Of a stretch of DNA of 64,000 bases, positions 10,655 to 18,673 are shown piece after piece (position 1 is the first letter of the stretch; each line of letters begins with the position of its first letter). The DNA is taken from NCBI RefSeq assembly GCF_900258035.1, contig NZ_OGTP01000002.1:310001-374000 (forward strand), given 5' to 3'. Position numbers and translations under genes: made by a program. The stretch is from Caballeronia novacaledonica. Its GTDB lineage: Bacteria; Pseudomonadota; Gammaproteobacteria; Burkholderiales; Burkholderiaceae. The notes under the pieces were generated by a model, which saw only the letters and a list, made by a program, of their open reading frames with translations, made no database searches and was not told the origin of the DNA.

Positions 10655-11408
10655 ACGCATCCGGCTCGCGGCCGCGCTGCTGCTCTTTGCCGTGCCGCTC
10701 GTCCAGGCCGCGAAACCCTCCGGCAACGCCGACAACTACGACGACCCCAACGCGATCCGCGTGCTGCTCGCGCCGAACCTCGAAACCACGCTATCGAGCG
10801 AAATGAACGGCACGGTCACCGACCTGCACGCATCGCTCGGTAAATCGATCGCGAAAAACGCCGTGATCGCGCAGATGAACTGCGCCGAAGTGCAGGCGCG
10901 CGCGAGCGTCGCGAAGGCGGAACTGAACATGGCGAACCAGAATCTGGTCGCCAAACGCAGCCTGCGCGAACTGAAGGCCGCAGGCGACATCGAGGTGGCG
11001 ATGGCGTCCACCGATGTCGAAAAGGCCAAGGGCGCGCTCTCGCTCGCGAAGGCGCAACTCGGCTACTGCCAGGTGATCGCGCCGTTCAGCGGACGCATCG
11101 CGAAGGTGTACGTGAAGCCGTATCAGACGGTCAGCGCGGGCACGCCGATCGTCGATCTGGTCGGCGACGGCGCGCTCAAGGTGCGGCTGAACGTGCCGTC
11201 GGCGCTGCTCGTCAGACTGCGCTCGGGCAGCCGCCTCGACGTCACCATCCACGAAACGGGCAAGACTTATCCGGCGCACGTGAGCGCCGTCAACGCGCGC
11301 GTCGATGCGGTCGCGCAGACGGTCGAACTGGAAGCGCAACTCGACGGCGCGCCGCAGGATCTCGTCGCGGGCATGAGCGGCGTCGCGCGGATTCCGGCCA
11401 GCCCATGA
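10635..11408 (+). CDS. Periplasmic adaptor (HlyD/RND membrane-fusion type)
   Basis: This 257-residue protein has a cleavable signal peptide (AALLLFAVPLVQAA), a lipoyl-like half (ETTLSSEMNGTVTDLHASLGKSI), a short helical hairpin (about residues 80-125), the second lipoyl half (CQVIAPFSGRIAKVYVKPYQTVSAGTPIVDL) and a beta-barrel domain. It is short for the family. ATG 10635 follows a GGAG ribosome-binding site. It overlaps the tolC-like gene by 20 bases and the next gene by 4 (ATGA). Adaptors of this fold bridge an inner-membrane pump to TolC. The pump ATPase expected in a type 1 system is absent from this cluster. Confidence 0.85.
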   Translation: MRRPCNERIRLAAALLLFAVPLVQAAKPSGNADNYDDPNAIRVLLAPNLETTLSSEMNGTVTDLHASLGKSIAKNAVIAQMNCAEVQARASVAKAELNMANQNLVAKRSLRELKAAGDIEVAMASTDVEKAKGALSLAKAQLGYCQVIAPFSGRIAKVYVKPYQTVSAGTPIVDLVGDGALKVRLNVPSALLVRLRSGSRLDVTIHETGKTYPAHVSAVNARVDAVAQTVELEAQLDGAPQDLVAGMSGVARIPASP

Positions 11409-12754
11409 ACGAGCCTTTTCCGCCCGCCCCGCTGCTGCTCTATCTCGACGCGCTGCGCGAGCGCGCGATGGCGGCGGAATCCATCGACGCGCTCGCGTTC
11501 ACGATGGCCAACGATCTGCATGCCGTGCAGCCGTTTCGTCAGGCGCTCGTTTTCGCGGATCGCGGCAAGCGTTGCGAGCTGCTGTGCGCATCCGGTCTCG
11601 CGCTGCCGGGCGAGGATTCGCCCTATCTCGTCTGGCTCGGGCGCGCGAGCGCGTGGATCGCCGCGCAACTCGACACGGACGCGCCGCGATGGTTCGCACG
11701 CGATGCCGTCGATCCGCCGCCCGACATCGCCGATGGCTGGGCCGAATGGTGGCCGAAGGGCGTGTGGTGCGTGCCGGTGCACGCGCCGAACGGCAAGCGG
11801 CTCGCGCTGCTGCTCGTGCTGCTCGACGAGCCGCCCGGCGAAGGCTTCGCGACCGTGCTGCGCAGCGTCGTGCAGACCTGGGGCTACTGCTGGTGGGCGC
11901 TCACCCGCCGCAGCCTGCGCTTCGGCTGGCGTCCCACGCGCCGGCAGGTGCTCGCCGCGTGCGCGGCGGCCGCGCTGCTGCTGTTCGTTCCGGTGCGGCA
12001 AACCGTGCTCGCGCCTGCGGAAATCGTGTCGAGCAATGCGCGTATCGTGAGTTCGCCGATCGACGGCGTCATCGCTTCGCTCGCCGTGCGCCCCAATCAG
12101 CATGTCGAGGCAGGCGCGCTGCTCTTCTCGCTCGATGAAACGTCGCTCAAGAGCCGCGTCGAGGTGCTGCAACGTCAGGTCGCCGTCGCCGATGCGGAAC
12201 TGACCGCCGCGAGCCAGCGCGCCTTCGACAACGCCCAGAGCAAGAACGAACTCACCGTGCTGAACGGCGTCGCGGAACAGCGCCGCGCGGAACTGGCCGC
12301 CGTGACCGCGCAACTGCAGCGCACGCGAGTGTTCGCGCCGGAAAGCGGCGTGGCCGTGTTCGGCGATCCGAACGACTGGATCGGCAAGCCCGTCATCACC
12401 GGCGAGCGCATTTTGCAGCTCGCCGATCCGGGCAAGCCCGCGATCCTCGTGCATCTCGCCGTCGCGGACGCAATCGCGCTCGATCCCGGCGACGAAGTCA
12501 CGCTCTATCTGACGGCGTGGCCGCTCGCGCCGCTGCATGGGCGCATCGTGGAGACGAGCTACGAAGCGAAGACGACGGAGGACGATATCGTCGCGTACCG
12601 GCTGCTCGCGAGCGTCGACGATGGCGCAAGCGAGCGCGAGCACGCGCGCCTCGGCCTGCACGGCACCGCGAAGCTGTATGGCCGGCCGGTGAGCCTCGCG
12701 TATTACCTGCTGCGCCGCCCGCTCGCCGCGCTGCGCGCCTGGTCCGGACTGTGA
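11405..12754 (+). CDS. GAF-like/HlyD fusion adaptor protein
   Basis: This 449-residue protein has a cytoplasmic N-terminal domain of about 165 residues that looks GAF-like (from LYLDALRERAMAAESIDALA to the WCVPVHAPNGKRLALLLVLLD strand pair). One membrane segment follows near residues 180-196 (LAACAAAALLLFVPV). Next come a HlyD-type lipoyl domain (IVSSPIDGVIASLAVRPNQHVEAGALLF), a helical hairpin and a beta-barrel. The architecture suggests an inner-membrane-anchored adaptor with a sensory or docking domain on the cytoplasmic side. It sits between the other adaptor and the M50-HlyD gene, overlapping both. The GAF assignment rests on general appearance only. Confidence 0.75.
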   Translation: MNEPFPPAPLLLYLDALRERAMAAESIDALAFTMANDLHAVQPFRQALVFADRGKRCELLCASGLALPGEDSPYLVWLGRASAWIAAQLDTDAPRWFARDAVDPPPDIADGWAEWWPKGVWCVPVHAPNGKRLALLLVLLDEPPGEGFATVLRSVVQTWGYCWWALTRRSLRFGWRPTRRQVLAACAAAALLLFVPVRQTVLAPAEIVSSNARIVSSPIDGVIASLAVRPNQHVEAGALLFSLDETSLKSRVEVLQRQVAVADAELTAASQRAFDNAQSKNELTVLNGVAEQRRAELAAVTAQLQRTRVFAPESGVAVFGDPNDWIGKPVITGERILQLADPGKPAILVHLAVADAIALDPGDEVTLYLTAWPLAPLHGRIVETSYEAKTTEDDIVAYRLLASVDDGASEREHARLGLHGTAKLYGRPVSLAYYLLRRPLAALRAWSGL

Positions 12755-14847
12755 TGAACATCGATCCCGACGCGCCCTCGCCCGCGCTGCGCGAAGACCT
12801 GAAACTCTCGGAAGCGTCGCCGGGAAGGAACGGCGAGCCTGCGTGGGTGATCCAGGACATCGTCGTCAATCGCTTTTATCGGATCGGCTGGCTGGAGTTC
12901 GAATGTCTGTTGCGCTGGGACAAACCGCCCGCGCAAATCTGCAGCGAGATCGAGCGCGAAACCGCGCTGCGGCCGGTGATCGAGCAGGTGATCGCATTCC
13001 GTGCGTTTCTCGAACGTCACGGACTGCTGAAGCCGACCTCCGAAACGCTCGCCCGCCTGCGGCTTGCCCAGCGCGCGCAGTGGTTCACGTGGCGCTGGTG
13101 GCTGCATCACTATCTGTTTTTCCGCATTCCGCTCGTGCGTCCGCAGCGCTTTCTCGCGTGGATCGCGAAGCGTCTGGACTGGCTGTTCACGCCGGCCACG
13201 CCGATCCTCGTCGTGCTCGCGAGCGTCGTCGGCATCGTGCTCGTGCTTCAGCAGTGGGACGTGTTCACGAAGGCCGTGGTCGAATCGTTTTCGGTCGAGG
13301 GCATGCTGAGCTTCGCGCTGGCGCTCATCGTCGCCAAGACGCTGCACGAAATGGCGCACGCGATCGTCGCGACGCGGCTCGGGCTGAAGGTCGCGCATAT
13401 GGGCATCGCGTTCGTCGTGCTCTGGCCGATGCTCTACACCGATACCGGCGAAAGCTGGAAGCTCAGGCGCGCGCGTCAGCGGCTCGCGATCGCGTCGGCG
13501 GGGATTCTCTGCGAACTTTCGCTCGCGGGACTTTCGACGCTCGGCTGGGCGCTGAGCGATCCCGGACCGCTGCGCAACGCACTGCTCTATCTCGCGACCA
13601 CGAGCTGGGTGCTTTCGCTCGCGCTCAACGCAAGTCCGTTCATGCGTTTCGACGGCTACTTCATCCTGTCGGATCTGCTCGATTTTCCGAACCTGCACTT
13701 CCGCGCCTCGGCGCTCGCGCGCGTCGCGCTGAGACGCACGATCCTCGGTCTCGACGATCCGTGGCCCGAACCGTTCGGTCTCGCGCAGCGGCGCATGCTC
13801 GTCGCCTTCGAATTCGTGACGTGGCTATACCGGCTCGTGCTGTTTCTGGGTATCGCGGTCACGGTGTATCTGTTCTTTTTCAAGCTGCTCGGCATCGTGC
13901 TGTTCTGCGTCGAGGTGAGCTGGTTCGTGGTGCTTCCGGTGTGGCGCGAGCTCGGTTACTGGTGGGCGAACCGCCGTCGCGTGGCGCACGGGCGGCGGCT
14001 CGCGCTCGGCGCGATCGTCGCGGGCGCGCTGCTGCTCTTCGCGATGCCCTGGCGCACGCAGATCCACGCGGACGGCGTCGCGCGCGCGGAACGCGTGCTG
14101 CGTGTGTTCGTGCCGATTCCCGCGCGCATCCGCGCGATACGGCCCGCCGGTTCCGTGCAGACCGACGATACGCTGATGGAGATGGACGAACCCGACATCG
14201 CCGCGCAGATGCGCCGCAGCGAAGCGGGCATTCGCGGTTATGAAGCGCGCCTCGCGGGCCTGATCGCCGATACCAACGGCCTCGATCAGCAAAGCTCCGT
14301 GCGCGAGCGGCTGCGCGTCCAGTACGAGGAAGCCGCCGCCGCGCATTCGGAGATCGCCCGACTGAGTCTGCGTGCGCCGTTTGCCGGGCACTGGACGGAC
14401 ATCGATCCGCAATGGCGCGCCGGAGAATGGATCAACCCGAAGGTGCCGGTCGGTGTGCTGATCGACCCGCATAGCTGGCAGGTGGACGCGTTCGTCCGGC
14501 AGGACGCGGTGCAGCGGCTCGCGGTCGGCGACACGGCGCGCTTCTATCCCGTCGGACAGATTGCGCCGATCGCGGGGCGCGTGATCGCGATCGACACCAC
14601 GCGCGTGCGCCAGCTCGATCACCCGATGCTCGCGTCGCGCTATAAAGGGCCGCTTGCCGTGTCGTCGGAACGGGGCGCGCTGGTGCCCAATCCGTCGCTG
14701 TTCCATGTGCTCGTCGCGCTCGATGCGCCGCCCGTCAACATGTGGGAAACGCGCGGTCAATTGCAGATCGACGGCGCGCGTCGAAGTCTGCTGATCGAAG
14801 GCGGCCGGCATGTGCTCGGGGCGCTGATTCGCGAGAGCGGGTTTTAA
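12754..14847 (+). CDS. M50 (site-2-type) zinc metalloprotease fused to HlyD-like domain
   Basis: This 697-residue polytopic membrane protein has an N-terminal ~90 residues resembling PqqD/RiPP-recognition folds (WVIQDIVVNRFYRIGWLEFECLLRWD). The M50 core carries H198-E-M-A-H202 in a membrane helix and a matching NASPFMRFDGY motif with D300, the three expected zinc ligands. After several more helices, a C-terminal HlyD-like periplasmic half runs from about residue 430 (lipoyl, hairpin, barrel). ATG 12754 overlaps the upstream stop by one base. It resembles proteins annotated as putative peptide zinc metalloproteases. In this operon it occupies the place where the inner-membrane ABC transporter of a type 1 system would be. 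Confidence 0.85.
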   Translation: MNIDPDAPSPALREDLKLSEASPGRNGEPAWVIQDIVVNRFYRIGWLEFECLLRWDKPPAQICSEIERETALRPVIEQVIAFRAFLERHGLLKPTSETLARLRLAQRAQWFTWRWWLHHYLFFRIPLVRPQRFLAWIAKRLDWLFTPATPILVVLASVVGIVLVLQQWDVFTKAVVESFSVEGMLSFALALIVAKTLHEMAHAIVATRLGLKVAHMGIAFVVLWPMLYTDTGESWKLRRARQRLAIASAGILCELSLAGLSTLGWALSDPGPLRNALLYLATTSWVLSLALNASPFMRFDGYFILSDLLDFPNLHFRASALARVALRRTILGLDDPWPEPFGLAQRRMLVAFEFVTWLYRLVLFLGIAVTVYLFFFKLLGIVLFCVEVSWFVVLPVWRELGYWWANRRRVAHGRRLALGAIVAGALLLFAMPWRTQIHADGVARAERVLRVFVPIPARIRAIRPAGSVQTDDTLMEMDEPDIAAQMRRSEAGIRGYEARLAGLIADTNGLDQQSSVRERLRVQYEEAAAAHSEIARLSLRAPFAGHWTDIDPQWRAGEWINPKVPVGVLIDPHSWQVDAFVRQDAVQRLAVGDTARFYPVGQIAPIAGRVIAIDTTRVRQLDHPMLASRYKGPLAVSSERGALVPNPSLFHVLVALDAPPVNMWETRGQLQIDGARRSLLIEGGRHVLGALIRESGF

Positions 14848-14866
14848 GGTCAGGCGGCACTACGAA

Positions 14867-15673
14867 TCAGTAGATCCACATCTCCGTCAAGAGGTCTTGC
14901 CTTCTGCCGTCGCGCTTGACGTTGCGGTCGGCGTCCGGGATCACGAGCTGCCCGTCGCAGAGTCTGTCGCCGGTATAGAGCGGCACTTCGCGCTCGGGGC
15001 GCGAGACCGGCATGCGTCCCGCGAGGCGGATCGAATCGGTCAGTTGCGAACCCTGCACGCGCGCCACGGCGTTGCCGCCCGAGAGGCCGTAACCCGCGCC
15101 TGTCTGCGACTGGTAATAGATCCACCAGCGGTTCTCCTCGAACTTCATGAACATCACGGCACGCGGCGCGCCCGCCGTGCCGTAGAACTCGTACGTCATC
15201 GCGGCGGCCAGGCGATCGTCCGCGCTGCGCTTCGTCGCGTATTCGCTCGTGAAATACTGGCTCCCGCCCGTCACGTGATAGACGCGATAAGTCGTTGCAT
15301 CGCGCTGATCGACGAGCAGCGAGCAGCCCGAAAAGTCGGGCGTGAACACGAAATTCTTCTCGCCGCCGATGATCGGAACATCGCAATATCCGCCTTGCGG
15401 CACCCAGTGCGCGCGGATCGCTTCGTCGGCTTCGATCTGATCGCGCGGCACGATGCGCACCACGCTCGGTTCGACGCCTTCCTCGCGCACGAGATCGACC
15501 TTCGAAGCGCCCTGCGGAGGACGGAAAATGCCGGCGGTCGTGAGATAGTTCGACTGAATGAACGATTTCGTGTCTTGCAGAAAATATCGGTTGATGCCGT
15601 TCGCCATGATGGTCAAGTTTTGAGTGATGGATTTCGCGAGGAGCGCCGAAGCCGCATGGGTATCGCACGACAT
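14867..15673 (-). CDS. Orphan protein with CNF1/BLF1-like Cys-His deamidase motif
   Basis: This 268-residue protein has no membrane segment. Residues 101-140 contain GGEKNFVFTPDFSGC followed by a strand and then YHVTGG. C117 of an SGC motif and H133, 16 residues later, match the arrangement in glutamine deamidase toxins: CNF1 has SGC with Cys866/His881, BLF1 has LSGC with Cys94/His106. The surrounding beta-rich sequence also fits (YRVYHVTGG, FMKFEENRWWIYYQS). A later start at 15607 (MANGINRY) is possible; neither start has a strong Shine-Dalgarno. It is convergent with the M50 gene. It has its own ECF-type promoter (15724-15749) shared with the T6SS operon. The function is inferred from the motif only. 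Confidence 0.7.
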   Translation of the reverse strand: MSCDTHAASALLAKSITQNLTIMANGINRYFLQDTKSFIQSNYLTTAGIFRPPQGASKVDLVREEGVEPSVVRIVPRDQIEADEAIRAHWVPQGGYCDVPIIGGEKNFVFTPDFSGCSLLVDQRDATTYRVYHVTGGSQYFTSEYATKRSADDRLAAAMTYEFYGTAGAPRAVMFMKFEENRWWIYYQSQTGAGYGLSGGNAVARVQGSQLTDSIRLAGRMPVSRPEREVPLYTGDRLCDGQLVIPDADRNVKRDGRRQDLLTEMWIY

Positions 15674-15723
15674 GTCGCAGGCGCTTTTCTTCGGTGCCCG
15701 ATGAATAAACTCCGTGCATTCAG

Positions 15724-15749
15724 AACACCGAAGCGAACTCGCTTATTCC
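15724..15749 (-). promoter_or_regulatory. ECF-type promoter P1 (deamidase-like gene)
   Basis: On the minus strand the site reads GGAATA (15749-15744), 16 bases, then TGTT (15727-15724). The -10 lies about 50 bases before the start at 15673. The context GACGGAATAA matches P4 and P5. Confidence 0.6.
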
Positions 15750-15852
15750 GTCAACGACTGCTTAATCCGCATGCAAGCAATGCGGCGAGAGCTGTCCTAT
15801 ACTGCTGAACTTTTCAAATCGACGCTTCGTCGCTTTGGACTTCGGCGGCCTC

Positions 15853-16920
15853 ATGTCTCCACTCCGGCACACGCAGCTCGCTCTCCGGTATGCCTGCATC
15901 GCGATGACGCTCGCGGCGCTCGTCGCGTCGTTCGCGTGGGTCGCGGGATGGATACGGCTGCCCGGCGCATCGCCCGCGCTTTCCGCCGCGCGGCTCATCG
16001 ATGCGTTCGAGGGCGCGAGCGGAAGGCATCCCGGTTTTCGCCGCAATCATGCGAAGGGAATCTGCGTGAGCGGCTATTTCGACAGCAACGGCAACGGCCT
16101 CGCGCTATCGCGCGCGAGCGTGTTCGAACGCGGGCGCACGCCGGTAGTCGGGCGTTTTTCCGCACCCGGCGGCAACCCGTCGGAAGACGACGCATTCACC
16201 ACCGTGCGCAGTTTCGCGCTGCGCTTCACGACGAGCGACGGCGAGCAATGGCGCACCGGCATGAACTCCGCGCCGGTGTTCGCGGTGCGCACGCCGGAAG
16301 CGGTGTATGAGCAGCAGGAAGCGATGCAACGCGACCATCGCACCGGACGCGCCGATCCCGCGAGGCTCGATGCCTTCTTCGCGCGTCATCCGGAAACCGG
16401 CGCGCTGCGCAACTGGCTAGCGAATCATCCGCCGTCGTCGGCGTTCTATGACGCGAGCTATTACAGCATTAACGCGTTCCGCTTCACGAATGCGCGCGGC
16501 GACACGCGTTTCGTGCGCTGGAGCGTCGTGCCCGAGACGCCCTATGCGCCATCGGCCGCGCGCGCGGATGTCGCACACGACCCCGATTTCCTCGCCCACG
16601 GACTGCGAACGCGGCTGCAAAAACATCCGGCGCGATGGCAGTTGATGCTGACGCCCGCCGACCCCGGCGACCCCGTCGACGACGCGACGCGCGCCTGGCC
16701 GCCCGAGCGCGAACTGCATCGCGTGGATGCGGGCACGCTGGTCATCACGCGTGCGCAAGCGCAGATCGACGGTGCGTGCCGCGATATCAACTTCGACCCC
16801 GTCGTGCTGCCCACGGGCATCTCGCCCTCCGACGACCCGCTGCTCGCGGCGCGCTCGGCGGCCTATGCGGAGTCGTTCGCGCGCCGCACCCAGGAGCAGG
16901 CGCGCGCGAACGTACGTTGA
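15853..16920 (+). CDS. Membrane-anchored catalase-related peroxidase (SrpA type)
   Basis: This 355-residue protein has one N-terminal membrane segment (about residues 15-34) followed by a compact catalase fold. The distal His lies in RNHAKGICVSGYF (H66). Near the C-terminus RSAAY (R334/Y338) fits the R-x-x-x-Y proximal heme ligand. SrpA-type proteins are short heme catalases/peroxidases placed in the periplasm. ATG 15853 is preferred over TTG 15835. Such genes often stand beside an ECF sigma/anti-sigma pair, as here; the cytochrome b561 gene that often accompanies them is missing. No GGAATA-type promoter precedes it; TATACT at 15798-15803 is a possible sigma-70 -10 with a weak -35. Confidence 0.85.
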   Translation: MSPLRHTQLALRYACIAMTLAALVASFAWVAGWIRLPGASPALSAARLIDAFEGASGRHPGFRRNHAKGICVSGYFDSNGNGLALSRASVFERGRTPVVGRFSAPGGNPSEDDAFTTVRSFALRFTTSDGEQWRTGMNSAPVFAVRTPEAVYEQQEAMQRDHRTGRADPARLDAFFARHPETGALRNWLANHPPSSAFYDASYYSINAFRFTNARGDTRFVRWSVVPETPYAPSAARADVAHDPDFLAHGLRTRLQKHPARWQLMLTPADPGDPVDDATRAWPPERELHRVDAGTLVITRAQAQIDGACRDINFDPVVLPTGISPSDDPLLAARSAAYAESFARRTQEQARANVR

Positions 16921-16937
16921 AAAAAGCGGGGCGCCGT

Positions 16938-16963
16938 GGAATAAACCGGTCCGGCAGAGTGTT
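16938..16963 (+). promoter_or_regulatory. ECF-type promoter P2 (sigma/anti-sigma operon)
   Basis: GGAATA at 16938-16943, 16-base spacer, TGTT at 16960-16963. It lies 123 bases before the sigma-factor start, implying an autoregulated operon with a long leader. The leader holds an imperfect direct repeat (ACGATCGCA twice). Confidence 0.65.
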
Positions 16964-17086
16964 TCATCCCAAGTTAAACTTTATCGTCCGTACCTCGCGC
17001 CGATGCCGGCAAGCAGACGATCGCACACGATCGCAACAGCACGCGTGGCATGGGTCCGCACGGGGAACATGGAGAGATACGTTCAA

Positions 17087-17632
17087 ATGAGCGGTGCAGA
17101 CCTGCCCGGCATGCTTCCTGAAATGCTGCCGCGCCTATGGGCATTCGCGCTACGGCTGTCGGGCGACCAGCACGACGCCGAAGACCTCGTGCAGCGCGCC
17201 TGCGTGCGCGGGCTCGAACGCGCGCATCAGCTTCAGCCCGATACGGCGCCGCTTAGCTGGATGTACGCCATCGTCCACTCAACCTGGATCAACGAGTTGC
17301 GCGCCCGCAGCGTGCGCAAGCGCGCGAGCTTCGAATGGGACGACGATTTCCTCGAAAATCTTCCCGATCCGGTCGATAAAAGCCCGGAAACGCAACTGAT
17401 GCAAGGCCAGATCGTCGAGGCGATCGAGCGCTTGCCGGAAGCGCAGCGCGTCGTCATGCTGCTCGTCGCGGTCGAGGGACTCACCTATCAGCAAGCCGCC
17501 GACGTGCTGGACATTCCCATCGGCACGGTGATGAGCCGGCTCTCGCGGGCCCGGCAGTCCATCGGCGCCATGTTCGGGGAGGAGACGTCGAAGTCCCGCC
17601 CCGCTCCGACTCAAAAGGGTTCATTCGCATGA
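17087..17632 (+). CDS. ECF-family RNA polymerase sigma factor
   Basis: This 181-residue sigma factor has region 2 (LWAFALRLSGDQHDAEDLVQ, then WMYAIVHSTWINELRAR) and region 4 (IERLPEAQRVVMLLVAVEGLTYQQAADVL-D-IPIGTVMSRLSRAR). It retains the DAEDLVQ signature of ordinary ECF factors. ATG 17087 is chosen because GGAGAG lies ten bases upstream; ATG 17069 is an alternative adding six residues. The stop overlaps the anti-sigma start (ATGA). The preceding promoter P2 has the same motif as six other sites in this window, so this factor is the natural candidate to read that motif. That last link is inference. Confidence 0.92.
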   Translation: MSGADLPGMLPEMLPRLWAFALRLSGDQHDAEDLVQRACVRGLERAHQLQPDTAPLSWMYAIVHSTWINELRARSVRKRASFEWDDDFLENLPDPVDKSPETQLMQGQIVEAIERLPEAQRVVMLLVAVEGLTYQQAADVLDIPIGTVMSRLSRARQSIGAMFGEETSKSRPAPTQKGSFA

Positions 17633-18540
17633 TGGCCGACGACGCTCAACTCCTCGCCTACGTCGACGGCGGCCTCTCCCCGGGAGAGCGCGAGGCGGTC
17701 GAGGCGCAATTGCGCGAATCCGCCGAGGCGCGCAAGAAGATCGCGCTGCTGCGCGCATCGAAGGCCGACTACGCGCACGCGTTCGCGCAGCAGCCGCTGC
17801 CGCCCGTGCCGGAATCGCTGCGGCTCAACATCGAGGAAATGGTGCGCGCGCATCGCGCGGGCGGCGCCAACGAACCGGCGCTACCCGCAAGCGAAAAGCG
17901 CCCGGACATGACCGCCGCGCCGGTGCGTTCGCGCCTGCGCGGTATGCCGGTCTGGCTCGCGGCGGCGTGCGTGGCGGGCGCGTTCGTGGCCGGCCAGTTC
18001 GTGCAGCTCGGCGCGCTGTTCAATCCCGCGCGCCCGAACGCGGGCGGCGCGCAGATGGCGAGCGCCGATGTCGCGCCGTGGATCGCCGCCGCTGTCGGCT
18101 ATCAGAAGCTCTACACGCGCGAAACCGTCGCTTATCGCGAGGACGATCCCGCGCTGGCCGCCAGGGTGGTCGACGACATCCGCCGCAACGACCGCCTCGC
18201 GCTGCGCGTGCCCGATTTGAGCAGCGCGGGGCTGACCTTCAAGTCGGTGCAGCGCCTGCGCTTCAACAACAAGCCGCTGGTGCAGATCGTCTATCTGCCG
18301 CAAAAGGGGCCGCCGGTCGCGCTGTGCGTGATGAAGGACGCCCGCCCCGACGAATCCGTCGCGTCCCGCACGGTCGAAGCCATGGACGTCGCCACCTGGC
18401 GGCAGGGCGAACTGAGCTACGCGTTGATCGGCCAGGCGGGCGACGTGGATCTGGGTGCGCTCGGCAAGCGCATCGCCGATTCCGACCTGGCGCCGCTCTT
18501 CAGCAAGGCCGCGCCCGCGACGCCGGAACGCGCCGGATAA
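17629..18540 (+). CDS. Transmembrane anti-sigma factor (paralogue 1)
   Basis: This 303-residue protein has a cytoplasmic N-terminal anti-sigma-like domain (LLAYVDGGLSPGEREAVEAQLRESAEA) without the His/Cys zinc ligands of ZAS proteins. One membrane helix follows near residues 105-125 (VWLAAACVAGAFVAGQFVQL), then a periplasmic domain of about 170 residues. It overlaps the sigma gene by four bases, the usual arrangement for a cognate pair. The periplasmic part shares a strongly conserved core with the next gene (RRND-L-A, LTFK-VQRLRF, LVQIVYLP, PVALCVM, YALIG). That core holds a lone conserved Cys in VALCVM, a possible redox sensor residue (inference). Confidence 0.85.
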   Translation: MMADDAQLLAYVDGGLSPGEREAVEAQLRESAEARKKIALLRASKADYAHAFAQQPLPPVPESLRLNIEEMVRAHRAGGANEPALPASEKRPDMTAAPVRSRLRGMPVWLAAACVAGAFVAGQFVQLGALFNPARPNAGGAQMASADVAPWIAAAVGYQKLYTRETVAYREDDPALAARVVDDIRRNDRLALRVPDLSSAGLTFKSVQRLRFNNKPLVQIVYLPQKGPPVALCVMKDARPDESVASRTVEAMDVATWRQGELSYALIGQAGDVDLGALGKRIADSDLAPLFSKAAPATPERAG

Positions 18541-18566
18541 GGCGCGGCACGGCGTTTTTAGTGAAT

Positions 18567-18591
18567 GGAATAAACACGCTGCACGAGTGTT
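18567..18591 (+). promoter_or_regulatory. ECF-type promoter P3 (anti-sigma paralogue 2)
   Basis: GGAATA at 18567-18572, 15-base spacer, TGTT at 18588-18591, between the two anti-sigma paralogues and 82 bases before the start at 18674. Confidence 0.6.
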
Positions 18592-18601
18592 ATGTAAGTG
18601 A

Positions 18602-18621
18602 CTCCCCCCATATGGGGGGAG
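18602..18621 (+). promoter_or_regulatory. Perfect 20-base palindrome in the leader of anti-sigma paralogue 2
   Basis: CTCCCCCC-ATAT-GGGGGGAG is a perfect palindrome just downstream of P3. In RNA it gives an 8-bp stem with a 4-base loop. In DNA its G-tract symmetry recalls operators of CsoR/RcnR-type metal sensors. Whether it acts as operator or leader hairpin cannot be told from sequence. Confidence 0.5.
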
Positions 18622-18673
18622 CGCGCGGAATACAGCGCTGAACAACAAGCCACGACCAGCGCCGGACGGCCTT

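Noticed and set aside
16727-17086. Longer N-terminus for the ECF sigma factor
   Set aside because: The frame stays open upstream, but it runs through the SrpA-like gene and promoter P2; the ribosome-binding site and family length favour ATG 17087 (or 17069).
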